Origin: an uncultured Sutterella sp.
GTDB lineage: Bacteria > Pseudomonadota > Gammaproteobacteria > Burkholderiales > Burkholderiaceae_F
Direction: 5' to 3'
Assembly (NCBI GenBank): GCA_900546995.1
Contig: URFF01000051.1
Location: 1 to 12,730 of the forward strand
DNA: 12,730 nucleotides
Both the position numbers and the translations under genes were made by a program. Below are positions 1 to 6,700 of the stretch, in pieces. Position 1 is the first letter of the stretch. Each line of letters opens with the position of its first letter. The notes under the pieces were generated by a model. It worked only from the letters and a program-made list of their open reading frames with translations. It was not told the origin of the DNA and ran no database searches.

Positions 1-2
1 CC

Positions 3-533
3 GGAAACTATGTAAACGGTCAGGGGTGGTTATTACAAAAGTCGGTGACGACGCGTTTCCCTGTTTTAGCTGATTTGAACCAAACGCCGATTTTAGAGCG
101 AATTCGAATCGGTTCGCCCGTGCGGATGATGTTTAATACGCAGATTGATCCGAGTATCTTCAGTGTGATGATGTTAAAGCCTGAAAATATGTCCATGCGG
201 GGATTAGCTCGTTACGTGTCTCACTTGGAGCAAAGCCAACAGCAATCCGGTCGCTATGAAATTGCTTTATGGAATAAAGCGTTTTACCCGATCGCCATTT
301 TGGTCATGATCGCTTTGGCGATGCCTTTTGCATACATGAATACTCGATCGGGCGGTGTCAGTATCAAGATCTTTGCAGGGGTAATGATCGGCTTAACGTT
401 TTATACCGTCAATAACCTTTTCTCATACATTGGGATGCTTAATACTTGGCCGCCATTGGTTGTGGCCATGGTACCGACGATCTTTATGCTGATTTTGGCG
501 ATGATCGGAATGTGGTACGTGGAAAAGCGTTAG
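3..533 (+). CDS. lptG: LptG, LPS export ABC transporter permease (C-terminal 176 residues; 5' end outside window)
   Basis: This is the C-terminal part of LptG, the inner-membrane permease that works with LptF and the ATPase LptB to extract lipopolysaccharide and pass it to the periplasmic LptC-LptA bridge. The frame is open from the left edge, so the GTG at 45 is not the real start. Visible are the end of the periplasmic beta-jellyroll domain (NYVNGQGWLL near the edge) and then the family motif MRGLARYVSHLEQS followed by SGRYEIALWNKAFYP. Three hydrophobic membrane segments follow (roughly IAILVMIALAMPFAY, IKIFAGVMIGLTFYTV and PLVVAMVPTIFMLILAMIG), and the protein ends in a short basic tail, EKR. 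This is the usual C-terminal layout of the LptF/LptG family. LptG is favoured over LptF because of the RGL-x-RYV-x-x-L and GRYE-x-x-xW-x-K motifs. lptF probably lies upstream, off the window. A terminator directly follows the stop, so the gene ends its transcription unit. Confidence 0.9.
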   Translation, partial: GNYVNGQGWLLQKSVTTRFPVLADLNQTPILERIRIGSPVRMMFNTQIDPSIFSVMMLKPENMSMRGLARYVSHLEQSQQQSGRYEIALWNKAFYPIAILVMIALAMPFAYMNTRSGGVSIKIFAGVMIGLTFYTVNNLFSYIGMLNTWPPLVVAMVPTIFMLILAMIGMWYVEKR

Positions 534-553
534 TACCAAAAAAACATGTGTTC

Positions 554-587
554 AGCCCACTGGGAGATTTCTCGGTGGGCTTTTTTG
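554..587 (+). terminator. Intrinsic terminator of lptG
   Basis: The arms GCCCAC (555-560) and GTGGGC (575-580) form a six-pair outer stem. Inside it a short GAG/CTC pairing extends the hairpin, and six T follow directly at 581-586. It starts about 20 bases after the lptG stop codon and separates lptG from the autotransporter gene. Confidence 0.88.
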
Positions 588-603
588 TTGCTTATGAGCA
601 ACA
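586..603. repeat. Small perfect inverted repeat after the lptG terminator
   Basis: TGTTGCT (586-592) and AGCAACA (597-603) are perfect seven-base arms around a TATG loop. The repeat begins at the last T of the lptG terminator tail. It could be a back-up hairpin for termination or an operator in the leader of the downstream gene. No T-run follows it. The structure is seen directly; its role is unknown. Confidence 0.4.
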
Positions 604-637
604 TACACCATGTTTCAGAAGAGGATTTGATCGGGTT

Positions 638-651
638 TTGACCATCGTCAA
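638..651. promoter_or_regulatory. 14-bp perfect dyad with FNR/CRP-family geometry upstream of the autotransporter
   Basis: TTGAC-N4-GTCAA is a perfect inverted repeat with five-base arms and a four-base centre. FNR-type regulators bind TTGAT-N4-ATCAA, so spacing and most bases match, with the fifth position changed symmetrically. It is centred about 113 bases upstream of the ATG at 758. Its TTGAC arm also resembles a -35 hexamer, but no good -10 sits 16-18 bases downstream of it. It is a candidate activator site, and the assignment to FNR is inference. Confidence 0.4.
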
Positions 652-662
652 TACCAATTTTC

Positions 663-670
663 GGGGGGGG
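663..670. repeat. Homopolymeric G8 tract in the autotransporter leader/promoter region
   Basis: Eight consecutive G stand in an otherwise AT-rich intergenic stretch. They lie between the dyad at 638-651 and an AT-rich -10 candidate, CAAAAT (671-676, four of six matches to TATAAT). Poly-G or poly-C tracts in such positions cause slipped-strand phase variation of surface proteins in other bacteria, for example the Bordetella fim and Neisseria porA promoters. The tract is certain; variability here is inferred. Confidence 0.55.
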
Positions 671-743
671 CAAAATAAGTTCAACTCTTCATCCTTTGCG
701 GCTTCATTAGTTGCTAGGGATGTGATTGACTCTCACTTTCCTT

Positions 744-750
744 AGAGGAA
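744..750 (+). promoter_or_regulatory. Ribosome binding site of the autotransporter gene
   Basis: AGAGGAA lies seven bases before the ATG at 758, a good purine-rich Shine-Dalgarno at normal spacing. It supports 758 as the start, as does the intact ESPR signal peptide that begins there. Confidence 0.75.
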
Positions 751-757
751 CCCCACT

Positions 758-3589
758 ATGAATAAGGTTTTTAAGATTGTATTTAATGCCGTTCGCGGGA
801 AAATGATGGTTGTGAACGAAGCAACATCGTCGATCCAGGCCGGTAAAAAGTCAGCGGTTGCAGTAGCCGTTATTGGCGCATTATTGTCAGCTGGATCAGT
901 TGTGGCAGCGGATTTGGGACATTTTACTGAAGCCGATAATGGAACAACTATTAAAGCAGAGACCTATTTGGGCAATGATTTAGGCCGTTGGGATGGTCGC
1001 GATATCACGATTGATGGTAATACTGAAATCACGATTGAATCCTCTGGTCTGAGTTTCGGTAAGGTAACTGGTGAAAACGCTACCATTAATTTCGTGACCG
1101 ATAGAGCTTATGGGCTATCTACGGGCATTTTGATTGATGGAAATATGAATGCCGCAACAAATTATGCAACAGGTCCAATGACTGTCAAAGTCAAAAAAAT
1201 GACTGTTACAAATACCGTAGAGCATGATTCTCAATATGGTGTTTGGGCTCAAAATAAAGACGAAAGTGGGGTCAATCTATCAGTTGAAGCTGAAACTGTT
1301 GAAGTTACAGCCATTAAAAACGCGATTTCGCTGCATTCTGGTGCCGTTGCTGAGTTCAAAAATGTCAGCGAACTAACGGCAATTGCCTCCGAGAACAATG
1401 CGTTGCGGGTAGTAGGTGGATCAGCTTTAACGATTACCGGTGCTGATGGAGCTAAGATTGTTGCTAAAGGCGGCAATGATGGCGAAGGTATCTACGTTTA
1501 TGATGATAGAAGCTCAATGACCATTAATAACGACAATGGTACAAATGAAGTCAGTTCTGTTTTAAATAAAGGCTCATTAGCGGTTTTTGGCGATACAACT
1601 GTTAGCGAAGATTTCGATAACCAAAACACTTTTAATGGATCCAAGCTGACTGTTAAAGGCGGATTTAAAAACAGTGAAACGGGTATTGTGAACGTTGAAG
1701 AGTTGACACTCGATCATCCAGATTGGGCAACCCCCAGTAACTATTCCATTCAAGGTACTATCAATGCCTCTGAAAAATTTGTTTATAGCGTCGGAGGTTT
1801 TGAGGGAATCGAAATTGACGCAACAATTACAACGAAGAGATTTGAAATCCAGGGCGGTTCTGTTCATATGGGCCCCATCATTACGTCTAATGATGTGTTA
1901 GCGAATGTCGGTGAAATCTTCATTGAATCTGCAGGTCAAAAAACTGGCTTCCTTGTTGAAGAAGATACAGCGATCAACTTCGATAAAACAGTGACCTTTG
2001 CTGGAAATGGAGATGCTCGTATTCAAGTTCGGAAGGGGGGCTCAATGACCATTGGAACCTTGGTCAATGAGGCTGCACACGGGAAACTGCAATTGGACGA
2101 TGCATCCTCTGAAGCGACCGTTAAGTCAATCAATGTGAAAGAAGGGGAGTTGAACTTAGAGGTTCTTGGCAATAAGTCCGCTGGCAATGCAACTTTCAAT
2201 ATTGGGAATATTGATGTTGGAGTTGGTGCTCGTTTTAGTGCTTCCGTATATAACAACGACCAACCTAATATTGCATTGAACGGTATTGACGGAGTGATGA
2301 CTATCAATTTGGGAGATGAAGCGATTGTCGACTTTGGTGGTGTGAAGAACAATGATTGGCGTTCCGATAAGATTTCGGTTAGCGCAGACCAAATCACTGT
2401 GAATGTCGCCAATATTGATAAGGCAGGCAATGTATATTTGAGTAAAGAGGGTACAAATTTAGAAAAGACTTCAGTGCTTGTTAATGCGGACGGCTCGAAT
2501 AATACTGGTGACGTGACGGCTGATCTTGAAAAAATGGCTGACATTGTGTCGTTAACCAGCAACACCGATACCTCTTCAGGATCGGAAACGAATGCTCCAG
2601 CGACAATGAGTTCCGCAGTTGGTACCAAATTGTCAATCGGTGAAGGGATGTATGGCGGTGCAGCAACCGCAACAGTTGGAGAAGATGGCGCATTAACTGA
2701 CGTGAATATTCAAACGAACTCCGTCATGTCTAATGTGCTTGATTTGGCCACGAATCAATCAGTTGCATTAACCCGTATTTTGACAAACGATGTCCGTAAG
2801 CGTTTGGGAGATCTACGCTCTTCAGAAGGTGCGCATGGTGTTTGGGCTCGTTACGATGGTGGTAAGTTCTCTGGCACCAATGACTACGAAAATGACTTTA
2901 CGACGATTCAATTGGGTGTAGACACAGTGCCTTCAGTTGATTCGCCGCGTTTCGGTATTGCTTTTGCCTATACCACATCTGACGCAGACTTGAAGCGTGG
3001 TAGCGCGGATATGGATGCATTCAGCTTAGCCTTGTACGGTACGAAGTTGTATGACAATGGAATGTTTGTCGACGTTATTGGTCGGTTGGCTACAACGGAT
3101 ACGGATGTTATCGTTGACGGCAATAAAAAAGGCTCGATGGATAATCTCGCTTTGAGTTTATCAGGAGAGTTCGGTTGGCGATTCAATGTGACGGATATGT
3201 TCTATGTTGAACCTCAAACAGAATTAGCCTATGCGTATGTCAATTCTGATTCGTTGGGTTTGAGCGACGGTTCTTCATACGAATTTGATTCCGTTGACAG
3301 CTTGACTGGTCGAGTCGGCTTTGCAGCTGGTATTCAATGCCCCGATAACTTTGGTGATGTCTACGTTCGTGCTTCTGCAGTCCATGAATTTTTAGGCGAT
3401 GCTGAAGTGCGTGGGGCAGTGGGTGATCCTCTGAAAGTGGATGGAAAGGACACTTGGATTGAATTTGGTATCGGTGCCAATTTCAATATCAACAAGAGTA
3501 CCTACATTTATGCAGATATTGAGCGCACAGGTGGAGCAACACTTGATGAAGATTGGCGTGGCAACGTCGGCGTTCGCTACGCTTGGTAA
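758..3589 (+). CDS. ESPR-type autotransporter with C-terminal beta-barrel (type Va secretion), passenger of unknown function
   Basis: A 943-residue outer-membrane autotransporter. The start MNKVFKIVFNAVRGKMMVVN matches the extended signal peptide region (ESPR) of large type V secreted proteins. A basic stretch (GKK, about 29-31) and a hydrophobic core follow, with a likely cleavage site in SVVAAD near residues 50-52. Residues ~52-650 form a Gly/Asn/Thr/Val-rich passenger with the short alternating pattern typical of beta-helices. I recognise no protease, lipase or RGD motif in it. Residues ~655-690 look like the linker helix that plugs the barrel (ending RKRLGDLR). The barrel starts near GVWARYDGG (694 onward) and runs about 250 residues to the terminal aromatic in RYAW. 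The only cysteine I found in the protein is at 861, in the barrel. Base composition is lower in GC than the uvrA genes (hand count 27 of 60 in 1441-1500). The gene is monocistronic, between two terminators. Adhesion or biofilm is the likely but unproven role. Confidence 0.9.
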   Translation: MNKVFKIVFNAVRGKMMVVNEATSSIQAGKKSAVAVAVIGALLSAGSVVAADLGHFTEADNGTTIKAETYLGNDLGRWDGRDITIDGNTEITIESSGLSFGKVTGENATINFVTDRAYGLSTGILIDGNMNAATNYATGPMTVKVKKMTVTNTVEHDSQYGVWAQNKDESGVNLSVEAETVEVTAIKNAISLHSGAVAEFKNVSELTAIASENNALRVVGGSALTITGADGAKIVAKGGNDGEGIYVYDDRSSMTINNDNGTNEVSSVLNKGSLAVFGDTTVSEDFDNQNTFNGSKLTVKGGFKNSETGIVNVEELTLDHPDWATPSNYSIQGTINASEKFVYSVGGFEGIEIDATITTKRFEIQGGSVHMGPIITSNDVLANVGEIFIESAGQKTGFLVEEDTAINFDKTVTFAGNGDARIQVRKGGSMTIGTLVNEAAHGKLQLDDASSEATVKSINVKEGELNLEVLGNKSAGNATFNIGNIDVGVGARFSASVYNNDQPNIALNGIDGVMTINLGDEAIVDFGGVKNNDWRSDKISVSADQITVNVANIDKAGNVYLSKEGTNLEKTSVLVNADGSNNTGDVTADLEKMADIVSLTSNTDTSSGSETNAPATMSSAVGTKLSIGEGMYGGAATATVGEDGALTDVNIQTNSVMSNVLDLATNQSVALTRILTNDVRKRLGDLRSSEGAHGVWARYDGGKFSGTNDYENDFTTIQLGVDTVPSVDSPRFGIAFAYTTSDADLKRGSADMDAFSLALYGTKLYDNGMFVDVIGRLATTDTDVIVDGNKKGSMDNLALSLSGEFGWRFNVTDMFYVEPQTELAYAYVNSDSLGLSDGSSYEFDSVDSLTGRVGFAAGIQCPDNFGDVYVRASAVHEFLGDAEVRGAVGDPLKVDGKDTWIEFGIGANFNINKSTYIYADIERTGGATLDEDWRGNVGVRYAW

Positions 3590-3602
3590 TTAAAGCTTCT
3601 GA

Positions 3603-3645
3603 TTGGAACGGTTCAGTAACCACATCGGATACTGAACCATTCCAA
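3603..3645. repeat. Long hairpin 3' of the autotransporter gene (16-bp arms, one mismatch)
   Basis: The arms 3603-3618 and 3630-3645 pair at 15 of 16 positions, with the single mismatch at C3609/A3639, around an 11-base loop. It begins 14 bases after the autotransporter stop. No T-run follows on either strand, so it is not a standard intrinsic terminator. It may protect the mRNA 3' end, terminate poorly from either side, or be a dispersed repeat or element end. Confidence 0.6.
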
Positions 3646-3672
3646 GAGCTGAACTTCAAAGTACTTTCTAAC

Positions 3673-3725
3673 TCCGAAAGGATTTCGGAACGATTAGGCA
3701 ATACGCTTTGTCGTTCCGTTTTTTT
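3673..3725 (+). terminator. Intrinsic terminator of the autotransporter gene with an overlapping alternative hairpin
   Basis: The terminator stem is CGGAACGA (3686-3693) with TCGTTCCG (3711-3718), followed by seven T (3719-3725). A second perfect hairpin, TCCGAAA (3673-3679)/TTTCGGA (3683-3689), shares CGGA at 3686-3689, so the two folds compete. The T-run overlaps the stop codon (complement of 3724-3726) of the convergent uvrA gene. In the minus direction the hairpin has no following T-run, so efficient termination of uvrA here is doubtful. Confidence 0.75.
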
Positions 3726-6700
3726 ATTTCAGAGCATCGTGCGATTTTTTAAATTCAGCCAGTGCCTTGCCGGTATAGGTCTTCTTTTTGAGAATTTGCG
3801 CTGGAGTCCCGCTGGCAACAACCTGGCCTCCTTCATCGCCTCCTTCCGGTCCCATATCGATAATCCAGTCAGCCTGAGCCATCACATCGAGGTTGTGTTC
3901 AATCACAATGACGGTGTTACCGGCATCGACTAAACGGTGCAAAACGGCGATGAGTTTTTCAACGTCAGCCATGTGTAGACCCACGGTCGGTTCATCAAGA
4001 ATGTAAACCGTTTTGGGGGCGCGATAGCCGCGTCGCTTAATATCGTCACGTGCCTTGATAAGTTCTGAAACCAGTTTGATGCGTTGCGCCTCGCCGCCCG
4101 ATAAGGTGGGAGAGGGCTGCCCCAAGCTTAAGTAGCCGAGTCCTACATCCTGCATGAGTTTAAGGGCGTGAGCCACACTACTTTGCGTGCTGAAAAAGTC
4201 CACCGCTTCATCGACGTCCATGGCGAGAGCTTCACCAATGGATTTTCCTTTCCAGAGGACTTCCAACGTTTCCGGGTTATAGCGCAAGCCATGACAAGCT
4301 TCACAAGGGACTTTGACGTCGGGCAAGAAGTTCATTTCGATGGTGCGCATCCCTTGTCCTTCACAGAGTTCGCAACGGCCTCCCTTCATATTGAACGAAA
4401 AACGGGAAATCCCATAGCCTCTGGCTTGCGCTTCATTGGTAGCCGCGTAAATTTTTCGAATCGTATCTAAAAAGCCGATGTAAGTTGCCGGGCATGAGCG
4501 TGGTGTTTTGCCAATTGGTGTCTGATCCACTTCGAGTACCCGATCGATGTTTTCCAACCCTTCAATGCTCTGACACAGATCACCCTGATAGGGTTTCTTT
4601 TGAGAGAGGCTTTCTGATAATGCGGGCAGCAAAACCCCTCGGGCAAAGCTACTCTTGCCGGAGCCCGATACACCGGTGAGCACCGTTAATCGTTCTAGGG
4701 GAACCGCAATTTCAGGCGCCCGCAGATTGTTTAAATGAGGCTTTTTAACGGTTAACCACTGTGTTTGGTCATCAACGAGGCGGTGCGGGACAAACGTGTG
4801 CTCAATCGGATGGGTTAAGTACTGACCGGTCAAGGAGCGTTTGTTTTTCATAATATCCTTAACGCTTCCTTTGGCAATGACTTCGCCGCCTCGAACACCG
4901 GCCCCGGGTCCAATATCAATGACGTAATCGGCTTCTCGGATGGTGTCTTCATCGTGCTCAACGACTAAAAGCGTATTGCCCTTATCGACGAGGGCTTTAA
5001 GAGAATCCAATAATTTGCGGTTATCTCTTGGATGTAACCCAATCGTTGGCTCGTCAAGAATGTAGCAGACGCCTTGAAGATTGGAGCCAAGCTGAGAGGC
5101 TAAACGAATGCGCTGCGCTTCCCCACCCGAAAGACTCGGAGACGAGCGATCAAGCGTCAGATATCCCAAGCCCACTTTTTCCAAAAAGGCGAGCCGCAGT
5201 CGGATTTCTTTCAAAGCGTCTTCTGCGATATCGGCTTCTCGACCCGAGAGCGTTAAGGAGTCAAAAAATTCTCTGGCTTCTCGAACGGTTTTGTGAGCGA
5301 CTTCGGAAATGGAAAGACCCGCAAAGCGCACGGCGCGAGCAATATCGTTTAAGCGTTCGCCGTGACAGGTCGGACAGGTTTTGGCCGGTGCGTCAGCCCA
5401 GGCGCGTTCTTCACCGGTTGCCGTTTCATCAAAACCCTCGATAATTTGTCCGGTACCGAAACAGGTCGGGCACCAACCCATGGAGGAGTTGTAGGAAAAA
5501 AGGCGCGGATCCAATTCAGGGAAGCTGCGTCCGCAGACCGGGCAGGAACGATGTGTTGAAAAGATGATCTCATCACCGTCTTCGGTTAAAACAGACAACA
5601 CGCCTTTGCCGATGGTGATCGCTTCTTGCAGCGCGCGTTTCACCTCATTTTCATGCTCCGAAGAGACTTCGATGGATGCAACCGGCAATTCAATCGTATG
5701 GTCTTTATAGCGGGCAAGTTTCGGGAATTTTTCTGTGCTGACAAACTTCCCGTCCACTCTCAGCTCTTTGTAACCTTTTTTGAGCGCCCATTTGGCTAGG
5801 TCGGTGTAAATGCCTTTGCGGCGCGTGACAAGCGGTGATAAAACCCAAAGCGATTGGCCTTTGAAGCGAGTGAGCACTTCAGAGAAAATCGTCGCAAACG
5901 ATTTCGGTGCCACTTCCACATTGCAATCCGGACAGTACTGATGGCCAAGTTTCACATAAAGCAGTCGCAAGAAATGGTAAAGCTCGGTCATCGTGGCGAC
6001 GGTGGATTTTCGACCGCCGCGTGAGGTTCGCTGTTCAATCGCCACCGTGGGGGCAATGCCTGTGATGCTGTCGACAGCCGGTTTGCTAGCCGGCTGCACA
6101 ATGCTTCTTGCGTAGGCGTTAAGCGACTCAAGGTAGCGCCGTTGCCCTTCTTTAAACACAATGTCGAAAGCCAGTGTGGATTTGCCGGATCCCGACGCAC
6201 CGGTGACCACCGTGAACCGATTGTGAGGAATATCCACGGAAATGTTTTTGAGGTTGTGCTCCTTGGCCCCTTTGATGGCGATGACATCGTGCGTGGCTGT
6301 TGCCTTTGGTGATTGAAGCGGTTCAGAAACGCTTTCTGTGAAGTAGGGCGAAGCCTTTTGGTGGTTAAGCGTTTCCCGATAGCTCGCAAGCGCTCGGGCA
6401 GTGTAGGAGTGCTTGTCTTTCAGTAACGTTTCCAAGGTGCCTTCGACGACCACGCGTCCGCCGTTTTCTCCGCCTTCGGGGCCTAAATCCACCACCCAGT
6501 CGGCGCAGTTGATCACATCCAAATTGTGTTCAATGACAATCACCGTGTTGCCGCGATCAACGAGCTCTTGCAAAGAGCGCATGAGTTTATCGATGTCGTC
6601 AAAGTGTAAGCCCGTGGTCGGTTCATCGAAAATGAAGAGATCGTTTTTACTCGCTTGTGAATTCTTTTCGGCTAAAAAGCCCGCGATTTTCAGTCGTTGC

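Noticed and set aside
446..745. 99-codon + strand frame overlapping the end of lptG and the intergenic region
   Set aside because: It runs through the lptG end, the terminator hairpin and the G8 tract, has no family features or ribosome binding site, and is a shadow frame.
2035..2040. G6 run inside the autotransporter coding region as a second phase-variation tract
   Set aside because: Six G is short for frequent slippage and the run encodes ordinary residues (Lys-Gly-Gly-Ser). It is worth only a glance in read data.
2023..2628. 201-codon minus-strand frame inside the autotransporter gene
   Set aside because: It lies opposite a well-supported coding region, its composition mirrors the sense strand, and it has no promoter or recognisable motif.
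6289..6384. Two separate adjacent uvrA genes misread as one
   Set aside because: The linker at residues ~960-993 is open, with no stop codon, no internal Met near the second Walker A module and no ribosome binding site, so the fusion is real at sequence level.
5988..6389. Minus-strand 133-codon frame at the junction of the two UvrA halves, and other short frames within both uvrA genes
   Set aside because: These overlap conserved UvrA motifs in the real frame and are long only because the region is GC-rich. Their Arg/Pro/Ser-rich translations are typical of shadow frames.
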